Shown here: piece after piece, positions 34,374 through 45,485 of the stretch
How positions within the stretch are numbered: the stretch's first letter is position 1
How the letters are laid out: each line of letters opens with the position of its first letter
DNA from: Batkoa obscura
Taxonomy: Eukaryota > Entomophthoromycota > Entomophthoromycetes > Entomophthorales > Batkoaceae
DNA length: 64,000 nucleotides
NCBI GenBank assembly: GCA_030770535.1
Contig: JASVEC010000002.1
Location: 744,001 to 808,000 of the forward strand
Direction of reading: 5' to 3'
The notes under the pieces: generated by a model
What the model saw: only the letters and a program-made list of their open reading frames with translations
What the model was told of the DNA's origin: nothing
The model's database searches: none
Made by a program: the position numbers and the translations under genes

Positions 34374-36013
34374 TTTGATGGAATAATTCATTTGTTATTT
34401 GTTCTTTAATTGTTTTGTACTCTTTTTACTACCTGTTTTTTATATACTATTACAATTGAATAGAGACCATATAGTCTACATATTTCAATCCTAATAATAA
34501 AAATAATTTAAACTTTTTAAACTTTAAACCTTTTACTAAAACATTAGTACACATTAGTTTTAAATACTTGAATAAGTAAGTTTAAAAGCTTGCTTTAATT
34601 GGAATTTTCTAATTTCACTTTTTGTCCATTTTCTATTTAACTTAGAAACTATCAAGTAAGGCTGGACAAAAAAACATTTCAGTATGGATTATTTTAATTT
34701 TAAGCAAAAAGGCAAATATTTCTATAGTATGATGTTTAATTTGTCTTTTCTAAAAATCTAAAATTAGATAAAGTTTGAACTAAGCTCTTAAACTAACTCA
34801 CACATAAATTGTTTTTGACAAAATGCAAGTACATGCTTTTGATTGATAATTTTTTTAATGATTTTTTTAAAACTTTGTTCCTTAAAATGTGAACAAATTA
34901 TTGGGTTAATAGATTTAAAAGCAGAGAAATGTGATAGCACGAATATCTGACGAATTCTAGTAGCTATAAAAGATTGCAATAGTTGGACAAATATCTCACA
35001 CCATCACATTTTCCGCTTTACCGTCATATTAAAGAAACGTTCTCAATTTTCGATATTAGCTGTTTTCATCAAAAATTAGGTCAAATTCAATCAAAAAATT
35101 ATAATCTTCAAGAAGAAATTTAAACTATTAGAGTATTTCTATTGAAAGTAATAAAACGAATGTTTCAACATTAAACTTAGTGGTTTTTTGCTATTTCTAG
35201 AGTTTTTAAAATTTTAAATATACCGGCTATTACTTATTTAATAAAAACATGCTGAAAACAAGTCCAAAGTAATATACTATGTAAACTCATCAAAAATAAC
35301 ATAAATTAGTAAAAGTACTAATAAATTATATCTTGAAAATAACATCCTTAGATAAAATTTTACAGATTTCTATCAATATTTATTACCTCAATGTAAAATT
35401 ATTTATACCATTAGCAATGATAAAAATAAAAAGTAAATTAAAGAATATATAAAATTATCAAAAATATCATTAATAAAATTAAAAATTGATGACGATATTT
35501 TTTATACTAGGCGATATTTAAATGGTCATCAAGTATTAAAGAATTTTCACCTTGATTTTATAAAACCAGTTCAACTAGATAAAACGGGTGTTATCTATAG
35601 GTTTAATTCATAATATTCAAAACCGGTAAAACACAAGAGACTAGAAGAAACTTGAATATAGGCCTAAATCAACCCATCTATAACACTATTTTAAGTCCTG
35701 AAGATGTAGATATCTAGTGATTTTTGAAAACCATTTATAAATCTCAATTTAATTAATTCATTATACAATTATAAGTTTTAAATATAATTATGAGCATTAA
35801 ATAATCAAATTAATTCATAGATTTTTTGTTTAAGTGATGACATGATTTCTAAAAATAAGAATAAAAATGAGTAGCATAAAGGTTTTACAATCATAAGCAG
35901 ATATGCTAATTTTTAGTATAAAAAGGGATCAAAATAAATTAATTAAGCTCATTTTAATAATCATCAATATCAAATATAAATAAATTATTGAGATTTAGCT
36001 AAACTATTTTTAA
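34374..36013. other. Gene-free region, 1.64 kb
   Basis: 3' flank of OPT copy 2 and promoter of the POT gene; AT-rich. A minus-strand frame at 34788-34979 has no family features. No MITE recognised. Confidence 0.5.
35917..35926 (+). promoter_or_regulatory. TATA box of the POT transporter gene
   Basis: TATAAAAAGG, 87 bp before the start codon. Confidence 0.5.
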
Positions 36014-37507
36014 ATGGATTTAGACAATAAAAAACAAGACGATATACCTTTTACTGAGCAATACAAAGAAGCCCCTGTTGGTAGGCCAGGCCCTGTTCCT
36101 AAAGCTGCGTGGTTTATTATAGTTTGTGAATTATGTGAAAGATTCTCATTTTATGGCGCTTCTCTATTATTCGTCCCTTATCTATTAGATAGATTAGGTC
36201 AATCCAAGTCTTCAGCCACTGCTATAAACTCTGCCTTTTTATTTTTTGCTTACTTTACTACCATCGTTGGTGCTATCCTTGCAGATACTTATTGGGGTAA
36301 ATTTAAAACTATATTATTCTTTTCAGTTGCTTATTTACTTGGATTAATACTACTCTCGGTTTCTTCTATCCCTGCCTCAATTGACTCCGGATTTGGATTA
36401 ACTGGGTTCTGTTTAGCTACCTTTTTATTTATTGCTTGGGGTACTGGTGGAATCAAATCAAATGTATCTGCTTTTGCAGCTGAACAAGTACCTCAAAATA
36501 GTGCTTATGATTATAATTTAACTGTAGAAAGAGTTTTTCGATTCTTCTATTGGGCTATTAACGCAGGTGCTTTCTTCGGTATGTTAATTTGCCCTATACT
36601 TGTAAATAATTTAAATAGTCCACCCGGTGGTTTTGGGTTACCTGCGGCTGTGTTTTTCGTTGGGATCTTCCTTTTTATCTTTGGCCGTAAATTTTATGTT
36701 GAATATGAAGTAAAAGAAAATCCTATTTTAAAAGCCCTAAAGTGTATCAAATATGCTTTATCTCATCGTAGCCATTCAAATGAGCATTGGTTGGATGGTG
36801 CCTATACTAATCCAAAATACGATGTAGAATATGTCGATGGTTTAAAACGTACAATTAAAGGTTGTAAAGTATTTTTATTTTACATATTATATTGGGCACT
36901 TTATAATAACATGTCAAGTGCATTCATTATTCAAGGTGTGAATATGTCTCGTCCTTCATGGCTTGGTGCTGAACAATTGAATTTGGTTAATTCTTTAGTT
37001 TTAATTATATTTTTACCAGTATTTGATTATTGGGTTTTTCCATTTTTAAGATCCAAAGGCTTTAAATTAGGGTTGATCACTCGTATTACTATTGGATTTG
37101 CTATATGTACTATTGCATTTATATATGTAACTGTTCTTCAACATGTGCTATATAATACTGGTCCGTACTATGATTTTTCTAATGTAGTAATTAAAGAGGG
37201 AGAACCCTACCCTACTAACAATCTATCTATCTGGTGGCAAATACCAGCATACTTTTTAATCGCTATTTCTGAAATCTTTGCTTCAGCCACTGGTTTAGAG
37301 TACGCCTTCAAATATGCTTCACCCGAGTTAAAATCCGTTGTGTTAGCACTCTTTTTACTCACTAACTGTGGTGGTAGTTTGATTATTCTTATACTTTCTA
37401 TTTGGTCTTATGACCCTCTTTATACTATTTTATTCGCTAGCCAAACCGCTGCTATGGGGGTATTTACAGTAATTTTTTATTTCTTATTTAGAAAACAAGA
37501 TGATTAG
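36014..37507 (+). CDS. PTR2: Proton-coupled di/tripeptide transporter (POT/PTR2 family)
   Basis: Imports di- and tripeptides with protons across the plasma membrane. Intronless, 497 residues, a little shorter than yeast Ptr2. The ExxER proton-coupling motif is present as ELCERFSFYG (residues ~42-51). The PTR2 signature region is seen at FFAYFTTIVGAILADTYWGKF and FFYWAINAGAFFG. A late helix carries EIFASATGLEYAFKYASPELKSV, typical of the family. About 12 hydrophobic helices are expected. The N-terminal tail is short and has none of the long regulatory extension of some fungal members. It lies on the same strand as OPT copy 2, but its own TATA box implies separate transcription. Confidence 0.95.
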   Translation: MDLDNKKQDDIPFTEQYKEAPVGRPGPVPKAAWFIIVCELCERFSFYGASLLFVPYLLDRLGQSKSSATAINSAFLFFAYFTTIVGAILADTYWGKFKTILFFSVAYLLGLILLSVSSIPASIDSGFGLTGFCLATFLFIAWGTGGIKSNVSAFAAEQVPQNSAYDYNLTVERVFRFFYWAINAGAFFGMLICPILVNNLNSPPGGFGLPAAVFFVGIFLFIFGRKFYVEYEVKENPILKALKCIKYALSHRSHSNEHWLDGAYTNPKYDVEYVDGLKRTIKGCKVFLFYILYWALYNNMSSAFIIQGVNMSRPSWLGAEQLNLVNSLVLIIFLPVFDYWVFPFLRSKGFKLGLITRITIGFAICTIAFIYVTVLQHVLYNTGPYYDFSNVVIKEGEPYPTNNLSIWWQIPAYFLIAISEIFASATGLEYAFKYASPELKSVVLALFLLTNCGGSLIILILSIWSYDPLYTILFASQTAAMGVFTVIFYFLFRKQDD

Positions 37508-39621
37508 TTTTCATGTACAAATTCTAGCATAACTCTAATAAAATAGATAAACAATATTCATAATGTATTTAATTTTAATCGTAAAAGTTACATTAAAATA
37601 AAACTTAGCTATGATTCAAGTTTTACAATTTACAATCTATAATATGATAGAAATTGTAACTTCTAAAAATCTTAATTATAGAACAAATATAATGAAAGTA
37701 TAACAATGTTTAATGACAGTTCTGGGTTTACATAAGAGTCAATAAATGGATTTATGTGCAGTAGTAGTAGTACCTTCTACAAATTTATACTTTTGCAAAT
37801 ACTTCACAAAACGTGTGTTGAAAATATACCGAATAATAATTTTCGTGTAATTCATGAATCTTTTATGAATAAGTTGAGCAAGAATTAAATAAGGGGATAA
37901 ATTTCCGCTTATTTACACTTCTTTATATTTCAATACTATAATGAAAACATTCAATTTTTTTACAAATTATATTCAAAAGCCTACTCTATTTTTATATTAG
38001 GGCCCTATCATTTTAAATACAACTGTGTTGGTAATTATCTAAGTATAAGTCTTATACAAGCTTTACACAATACAATAAATTGCTCGATTTCATATCTAAA
38101 CTAATTCATGTCGGTTTTATAATATGAAATAACTTCTTTTTACTATTAAATGAGTTGAATAATGAATGGAAATTAAGTAAAAGATGAAATTATATGAAAT
38201 TAATGGCTTGTATTTATACGAGAGAGTTTGAAAGTTGGTTGGAATTTAAATATTTTTCAAATTTATTTAAATTGAAGTGTTTGAAACTTATATGAGTGAG
38301 TTAACCCAAGGTAAGCCAATAATCTTTATAAAATTTGTCTGACAAACTTTTGAAACACATCGAAACCGGAGAAAAGTTGAACCCTGGATTCAAATAAATC
38401 CATGCTTAAAATAACTATGTTAAATGGTACTTTATCTTATCAGATACTATATACTAAATAATATATAGCATAACCAAGCTATTTGTATGTACTGAACTCA
38501 TATTCTTAAGTTTACTACATACTTGTTCATTATACAAAAATATTTAATAAATAATTTTATTAGTTAATTTAAAATAAAGTTTAGAAGACAAAATTTTTGA
38601 TAGAATAAAAATAGAATAATATCAAATAACTGGGGAAGGCAGTATAAATTCAAATAATATTAGCAGTATATTAATTGTTCTTCTACAAAGATTTTGAGAA
38701 GAAATTTTTTGGCTCACATCCCAATAAATAAAGAAATTCTATCACAGCATTCAACTGTCGGATCTTTTCTAAGGGATTTCCGAATTCCAAGCTTTCATAA
38801 AAAATGGTTGATGTAAAAAGCAATAAAAAAAATGAGAATAAAACTTATAAGATTTTTTTATTATGGATACTTACACTTTTTTAAATATTATAAAAATAGA
38901 ACATTATCAATAACAGCAATATATAAATAAAAGCAAAGTATATTATAAACTAAATGATATATTAACTACTTTTAGCTAATACAATTCTAATTAATCTTTT
39001 TTTGCCGCAGCTAAATTATTTTAAAATTATCAGATAAATTGTTAACTAGATACATCGCTGTTGCTCTTTTGCGATCTATTTAATAGCACATTTTAGAAAA
39101 ACTCGCTAAAAACTTGTCAATGTATATGAATCATCGTTTAAAAGAATTTATGTGGACAATTTAACTATAATAATTAACGCTAAAAAAGTCTCAAAAGAGC
39201 TGTAGCAGCTTTAAGCTAATTTAAAAAAACTTGCACTTTAAACTTTAGAAAAAGCTGCGAATATTAAGAATAAAATATGACCAAAAAGATCTTTGGGGAT
39301 CTCTAAAAGGTGAGTTTAATTGAATTTATTCTTTAATTGGATTTAGTTTTCCCAATTTTATTTAACTAGCATTCCCTCCGATTTATCAGGGGAATTCCAG
39401 CTTGTAATGATTTCATTGTTAATTTTTAATAGTCAAATTCTAAAAAAAAGCATGGATTAGTAATTGTGCTGTTTAATAAGTATTTTACCTTCGGCAAAAG
39501 TTGAATCAACAAATTCCATTAGGATTCTTAGAGCCAAATTTAGCAATGTTTAATAAATGTTGGAGTATAAAAAGAAGCTAAAAGAATTTAAAATAGTATC
39601 ATTCTTAATTATTAATTTAAT
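37508..39621. other. Gene-free region, 2.1 kb
   Basis: AT-rich with no open frame of note and no recognised MITE. A TATAAAAA at 39566-39573 near its end serves the next gene. Confidence 0.5.
39566..39573 (+). promoter_or_regulatory. TATA box of the MCT-like gene
   Basis: TATAAAAA, 48 bp upstream of the start codon. Confidence 0.55.
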
Positions 39622-40962
39622 ATGAGTAGTAGTACAATAAATAATCAAGTAGAAGAAAAATTCGAGAGTAAAAGCCCAAATTCAAATAGCTCAAATGCTA
39701 CTTTTAGAGAAGCAAATGAAGATGTATTAGATGAAAAAATAGAAGAAGATCCAAGGCTGGATAGTATACAAAGTTGGGTCGTAGTCATAGCAAGTTTCTT
39801 TAATTTGTTTGTTGTTTTAGGAGTAGTATATAGTTCTGGAGTATTTGTTCAATATTATGCTGATGACTTATTTAAAGATAAAGTACCATTATCCACATTA
39901 AGTTTTATCGGAACTTTAAGTACTTCTCTCACAACTCTATTAGCTGTATTTACAGGAAGATTAGCAGATAGAATAAGCTATCGTAATTCTATCCTTATTG
40001 GCTCAGTAATTTACGCTTTGGGATTATTATTGGCATCCTTTAGTTCAGAAGTATGGCATTTGTTTTTAACACAAGGGGTTATGGTAGGTATTGGAGGTGC
40101 TATTGCGTTTGTTCCTGCTGTAAGTGCTCCTGCTCAATGGTTTAGGAAATACATTGGTTTAGCTACAGGTATTGCTGTAGCTGGTTCTGGAATCGGTGGG
40201 TTAGCATTAAGTCCAATTACTCAAGTTGTTTTAGATAAGTTAGGATTTAGATGGGCACTTCGAGTACAAGCAATTGTTTCTATTGTTATATTAACCATCA
40301 CTGCTTTTTTTATAAAGCCAAGAGTAGTGTCTCAAAACAAAGGTTCATGGTTTGATTTCTCTAAATTTAAGAACCGTAAATTCCTTGCTTTATTTTTTGG
40401 AGGTTTCCTATGCTCTTTTGGTTATCTTGTCCCATTCTTACTTATGGGCAAATACGCAAGATCAATCAACCTTACTGTTTCTCAAGGTTCTATTTTAATC
40501 GGGTTATTAAATGGTGGATCTGCTATTGGCAGAGTTGTATTAGGTAGTTTAGGCGATCGTTTTGGTAGAATCAATATCCTTTCTGTTTGCATTGCATTTA
40601 CATCATTTTTCTGCTATTTCATCTGGACATTTTCATATAATTTTGGTGTATTACTACTTTTCAATATCCTGTATGGTGTAGCAGCTGGAGGTTTTATTTC
40701 AATGTTACCTGTTGTTACAGTTCAATTATTTGGTGTAGAAGGTATTGCAAGTATTAATGGATTACTTTATTTTGGCTCTGGGATTCCAAATTTAGTTGGT
40801 ACCCCTATTGCATCAGCTATATTAACTGCCTCAAGTTCTGACCCAGCCAATCCTAACTATATTCCTGTTATAATGTACTCAGCAACTTCCGCTTTATTAG
40901 GATCAATGTTTTTCTTTACCCTTAAACTTATGGTTAACAGGAAAATAACCGCGATAGTATAA
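39622..40962 (+). CDS. MFS transporter, monocarboxylate-porter (MCT/Mch) type
   Basis: Intronless, 446 residues. A hydrophilic acidic N-tail (~50 residues) precedes 12 predicted helices. The first helix, SWVVVIASFFNLFVVLGVVYSSGVF, carries the MCT-family start. The A-motif-like loop GRLADRISYRNSILIG follows helix 2 and its counterpart GSLGDRFGRINILS lies in the second half. The central loop is short (KPRVVSQNKGSWFDFSKF). Such fungal Mch proteins are related to monocarboxylate carriers, but several have other or unknown substrates, so a substrate is not assigned. Confidence 0.87.
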   Translation: MSSSTINNQVEEKFESKSPNSNSSNATFREANEDVLDEKIEEDPRLDSIQSWVVVIASFFNLFVVLGVVYSSGVFVQYYADDLFKDKVPLSTLSFIGTLSTSLTTLLAVFTGRLADRISYRNSILIGSVIYALGLLLASFSSEVWHLFLTQGVMVGIGGAIAFVPAVSAPAQWFRKYIGLATGIAVAGSGIGGLALSPITQVVLDKLGFRWALRVQAIVSIVILTITAFFIKPRVVSQNKGSWFDFSKFKNRKFLALFFGGFLCSFGYLVPFLLMGKYARSINLTVSQGSILIGLLNGGSAIGRVVLGSLGDRFGRINILSVCIAFTSFFCYFIWTFSYNFGVLLLFNILYGVAAGGFISMLPVVTVQLFGVEGIASINGLLYFGSGIPNLVGTPIASAILTASSSDPANPNYIPVIMYSATSALLGSMFFFTLKLMVNRKITAIV

Positions 40963-42119
40963 TCTCAAAATTCATTTCTGTTTGTTTCTTAATGATCATG
41001 TTGTAATTAATTGTTGAAGGCGATTTAAAGGCTTCATGCTGTTACACTAATAAAAATAATTATTTCTGTTTTTAACATAATTAAGTGAATATTTCAATTT
41101 TTAAGATGGTGTTTTTGTTTTAAAATGTTCACGAAATGGTTTTAAATGACTTTAAATTTGTAGTTTCAGGTTAAACTACAAGTCTGGAAAATAAATGTTC
41201 TCGTTAAAAAACTTGCTTTGATTAACCTATTATAATCTATACAATTTTTAAATTCATTATTTGGACCCTTAAATTACGTTTAATAGACTCCTTGTTATTA
41301 AATATCAAGTTCAAATATATATGATTTTTTAAAAACAGAGTCTGAAAAAAATTTTGAGGTGTTGTTAAAGATGCTTGACGTAAAAGGAAACAGGAATGTC
41401 TTTTATTTTACTTATCTATACAATGTAAAATTTAAAAAAAAAAGTTAAACCTGAAACAATAAAAAATATTTACATGAATAATATAACTGTTTATTGTAAT
41501 GATTATACATACAGTTATCAAATTGATAGAAATAAAAGACAAGACTGTGATATATTAAAGCTACAAGTATAAGTTTTAAGAAATAATAGAGAGATTAACT
41601 ACCCTACTTTTTAACTTAGAATATAATTAATCCATTTAATTAGCCTAAATAATGTATTTAAGATATGAGGATGTTTTTTTTTACTTCATTACTTTTTCCA
41701 CCTTTCAAGCGCTATTTGAGTGGAAAAATTCTTAGTAAAATTCTTAAATACAAAAATACATTCCCATATATTATTCTATAAAATAAATATATCCTGTATG
41801 TAAATGAAATTTCGTTCATAACATAGTTATTTAGTCTATAAAGTACTTGAGCTTTTATTGATAATAGAGATATTAATAATTTGCTAGCAAAACTTCGATA
41901 CAAATTAATATTAATTATAGAATTTTATACCAAGAATAAGTATTTTTATAAATAATAAAAAGCTATATTTGTTACCTTTAGTCTTTCAAAATAAAAAAGA
42001 TAAAAACGAAAATAAATTAGATCATTAGCACATAGTTAACCACACTACCTTTGAATGTATATATTTAACATTGCAGTTGATAATATCATTACCATTTTGT
42101 ATGGAATGGTAAAAACAAA
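40963..42119. other. Gene-free region between the MCT-like gene and tRNA-Lys
   Basis: About 1.16 kb; contains one family A MITE (41666-41768) and otherwise AT-rich DNA. Confidence 0.5.
41666..41768 (-). mobile_element. TA-MITE family A, copy 5
   Basis: TA-flanked on both sides: TA|TGAGGATGTTTT at the left and ATTCCCA|TA at the right. The core TCAAGCGCTATTTGAG is intact. Confidence 0.88.
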
Positions 42120-42191
42120 GCCCAACGCGGGGGTCGAACCCGCAACCTTGAGATTAAGAGTCTCACGCTCTGCCGATTGAGCTAGCCAGGC
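42120..42191 (-). tRNA. tRNA-Lys (anticodon CUU), intronless
   Basis: The 72-nt minus-strand sequence folds as a cloverleaf. The acceptor GCCTGGC pairs with GTTGGGC (several G-U pairs), the D arm is GCTC/GAGC, the anticodon stem TGAGA/TCTCA closes the loop CTCTTAA with anticodon CTT, and the T arm is GCGGG/CCCGC with loop TTCGACC. Codon read is AAG. No CCA is encoded. A-box (TAGCTCAATCGG) and B-box (GGTTCGACCCC) promoters are internal. The wobble-rich acceptor stem is the one weak point. Confidence 0.95.
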
Positions 42192-42785
42192 AACTAATGT
42201 GCTGGTATTTAATAACATTACATTATAAACTATTGTAAATTTAGTAATGCTCTGTAATATATATCTCAAAGTTATCGAAGACATTTTATAATAAAACTAT
42301 GTATGATTTTTTACTTTTGATTGAATATCTGAGTTTTAAGTACTTATATTTAACAATTATAAATATTATAGAGAAACTTTATTTTAATCTTTTTTGTATA
42401 AAAAATAACAATGTTTTGTAAAAATAATCAAATAGTCGAATGTAGTTACAAGTATCATACTTTGCTAAAAGAGCCCAAAGCTCATTAGGAATAATCTTGT
42501 TCAGCTTCTCTCAAGATGTTTATCTTTTTTGATCACTTTTGGATCAAAATAAATAGAAGCGCTATCATTTATCTTGTAGAGTTTATCTAAAAACACTGAT
42601 ACTTTCAAACTTTATTTTAATCTGATTTTGAGCAAAGCGTGAAGTACCTTTGAATCTTCTGAAGGTTTTCAAAGTTGAGCTTATTCGAAGGTTGCTTGGA
42701 CAAAGTTCTCATATTTAGTCTGATAAAATAGCGCACCTCCGACTCTTTAGTATGCTTTAATCAAATTGTTTTTTATTTTATTTTA

Positions 42786-42886
42786 TGGGGATGTATTTTT
42801 GTATTTAAGAATTTTACTAACAAATTTTCCACTCAAATAGTGCTTAAAAAATGGAAAAAATAATGAAGCCAAAAAAAACATCCCCT
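42786..42886 (+). mobile_element. TA-MITE family A, copy 6
   Basis: Well-preserved: TA|TGGGGATGTATTTTTG at the left, CAAATAGTGCTTAAAAAATGG core, AAAAACATCCCCT|TA at the right. Confidence 0.9.
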
Positions 42887-43553
42887 TATTTTATTTTTGA
42901 TTAAATAAAAATTTTGAGTGAGAGATTTTAATAGGAATAAAGATCCTTAGCTAATAAATTTATGAAGTTTTGAGCCATTTTATGACATATTAATTGTTAT
43001 AAATAGATCATATAGCGTTATTGTTTTAAAGTTTAATAAAATGCTTTTATAAATATATTATTCTTTATTATAATTTTATTTATTTTAATCAATTTAAAAT
43101 TAATAAATTCCATTTATAGTTCTTATGGATAATATAACGCAAAGGATATCTAATAAATTTTGTATTCATATAAACTACATTATCAATTTAAATTAACGGA
43201 GTAAGTTTTAAAAGACAATTAAATTCTTATAATAAATTAACCACTTTTGGTTAATTTGATAAAGTTACTATTGTTACAAAAAGTATTTTCTAATCATATT
43301 TTGGTATAAACTTTAATACATTATAAAAAACATAATATTATTTGTTCTTTATTAGAATTATGAAAGAATTATAGATCTGCAATTGCATGATCAACTTTTA
43401 CTATATCAAGTAAAGTTAGTGTTATTCATTAAATTTAATTTGCAATGAACCGTTGAATCAATGTTGAACATAAGAACTATTTAAAAATCAGAAAACTAAT
43501 TGATGATAACCAGATTTCATTGGCAATCAAAATTATCATAATATTCTAGAAAG

Positions 43554-43564
43554 TATATAAAAGG
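43554..43564 (+). promoter_or_regulatory. TATA box of the small acidic ORF
   Basis: TATATAAAAGG, 48 bp before the start codon, placed as in the other TATA-driven genes of this window. Confidence 0.55.
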
Positions 43565-43612
43565 CTCAAATACAACATTTAAAACATTTAAAAACAAAAT
43601 AATAGAAAATAA

Positions 43613-43987
43613 ATGGCTAACCTAGTATTAAACATAATTACCAAAGACCAAGTATGTAATTATAATGAATATCATGAGTATTTAGATGAATATTTGTACG
43701 ATCAAGAAGAACTCGATAATGATTTAATGGGTGATATACCTTTATTGATTATGTTACCAAGTCCTATGAGTTCGATAGAATCATTACCAACTACTCCAAT
43801 AGACGATAATCAAAATTACAATGTAAACAATAATTGGGATCAATTAATTAATGAAACTAAAAAAAATACATCTAAATATTCAAATTATAGAATGTTTGAA
43901 AACGAATACACAAGTATATATAATACAACATCAGATATCAATAGTCTTGATAAAAAAAGTAAACGACGTGCAATGTACTTTCCTTAA
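43613..43987 (+). CDS. Small acidic hypothetical protein
   Basis: 124 residues, no recognised family. It has no signal peptide or membrane segment. It is rich in Asn, Asp, Tyr and Ser, with a central MLPSPMSS...SLPTTPID segment offering Ser/Thr-Pro sites, and ends in a basic KKSKRRAMYFP patch that could be a nuclear-localisation-like cluster. Support for being a real gene: a canonical TATA box 48 bp upstream, an A-rich leader, an ATG in good context and coding-like codon use. It could be a small regulator; that is a guess. Confidence 0.55.
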   Translation: MANLVLNIITKDQVCNYNEYHEYLDEYLYDQEELDNDLMGDIPLLIMLPSPMSSIESLPTTPIDDNQNYNVNNNWDQLINETKKNTSKYSNYRMFENEYTSIYNTTSDINSLDKKSKRRAMYFP

Positions 43988-45485
43988 TCTCTTTGTTTTT
44001 TTAACTCCTTTGTACTTTATATTTAAAATAATAAACTTAATTATTGTGATTTTATATCTTAATTTTTATTTAACTATAAATTATAAAAATAATGATTCAG
44101 AGCAATCGTATAAAAGCAAATTCATTCAAAATATTAATATTTCTATAAAAGACTAGTTTCTCAGATCATTATTTATAAAATAATAAGTAGTACTGAAATT
44201 AGATTATTTGATTTTATAACAATATTTTAAAGAGGTAAAGCTTATTTTACTTCATAAAGGGAGTATTGAGAGTACGATTGAGTACACCAAATGTATCAAA
44301 TATTACATATTTTGAACTTTTTTAAAGTTATAATAGTAGCTAAAGTAATTGGAATCTAAAACTCTGCTTAATTCATTTTAATTTATTAATTTACTTGTTT
44401 AATTAAATGTCTCCTAGCTTTATTTACAAAGGTTCTAAAATTGTTATATGATGTAGTGTTGTTATATTATTTGATTTATATATTAAAAGTAAAAAATAAT
44501 CATAGGACTTATAAAAATAGCTGTTTGACAAAGAGTAGTTACAAGTAAAAATTGAAAATAATTAAAGCTCAAAAAACTTATTGAATTTCCAACAAATAAG
44601 CAAGATAACGAGTCAAACTTTTGATTCTATCTAATAGTCATCACCTTTGGGTAGAATTTAGATAAACAATATTAAAACAACGAAAGCTTTTAGATTAAAT
44701 AAAACACCCGCTAGTATTCATTTATAAAATTTAATAAATTGTATATTAAAATAAGTTCTTTGGTTCTAAAATAGCTTAATCATTAAGTTCTACTTTAGCA
44801 ATAAATATTTATGCTGTGCCCAATATTATATATCTTTAACTTGCCTTTTATGTAATCTAATATTCTTTTATTGTTACTATGTTATTTATTAACTTAAGTT
44901 CTTGACTAAATAGATTTGTTCTTTTACCCAAGTGCTTATTTAACCTATGTCTGTGGTTGTGTATATCTGTATTTTTTGCTAATCTCTTTTTGTAAATATT
45001 TTCTATTGAGTTACATCAAAAACCAACAAAAAAGATCAGCAAAAAACGCAGATGTATACAATCACAACTACATCGATATGAATAAAAATGAAGATAAACT
45101 GGAGATGGTGACATGCAAACCTTACTTTTTAATTTATAAAGCTATTCTTCTATGAAAAAAATGGATGTTCTAAAGGGATAGTTTATAAACTGAAATTTTG
45201 CTAATAAACATTGTTTCAATATAACAATTGTATTGTTTAAAAAGAACAATAAGTTTTGATGTTAATATTCCAAGACAAAATAGCTATCCTACTGAAAAGA
45301 GCTATCAAGAAATATATTACCTATGAAATTAATTAATTACGCCATAAGTTTTAATAAATTACCAAAATTAGCTTATCACTGACGTTGATTTTCACTTAAA
45401 ACTTGACCAAAAATCAGTGACTTCATTAAACTTTAATTAAAAATATAAATTCAACCAGTTTTTTAATAATTGTATGCTTTATTAA
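43988..45485. other. Gene-free region, 1.5 kb
   Basis: AT-rich. A frame around 44916-45155 with a hydrophobic stretch lacks an ATG start and family features. No element recognised. Confidence 0.45.

Larger units (their letters stand above)
42192..43612. other. Gene-free region downstream of tRNA-Lys
   Basis: About 1.4 kb with one family A MITE (42786-42886); the rest is AT-rich with nothing recognised. The end holds the promoter of the small ORF. Confidence 0.5.

Noticed and set aside
44916-45155. 79-codon frame with a hydrophobic stretch
   Set aside because: Starts with TTG, has no ATG, promoter, homologous features or joinable exons.
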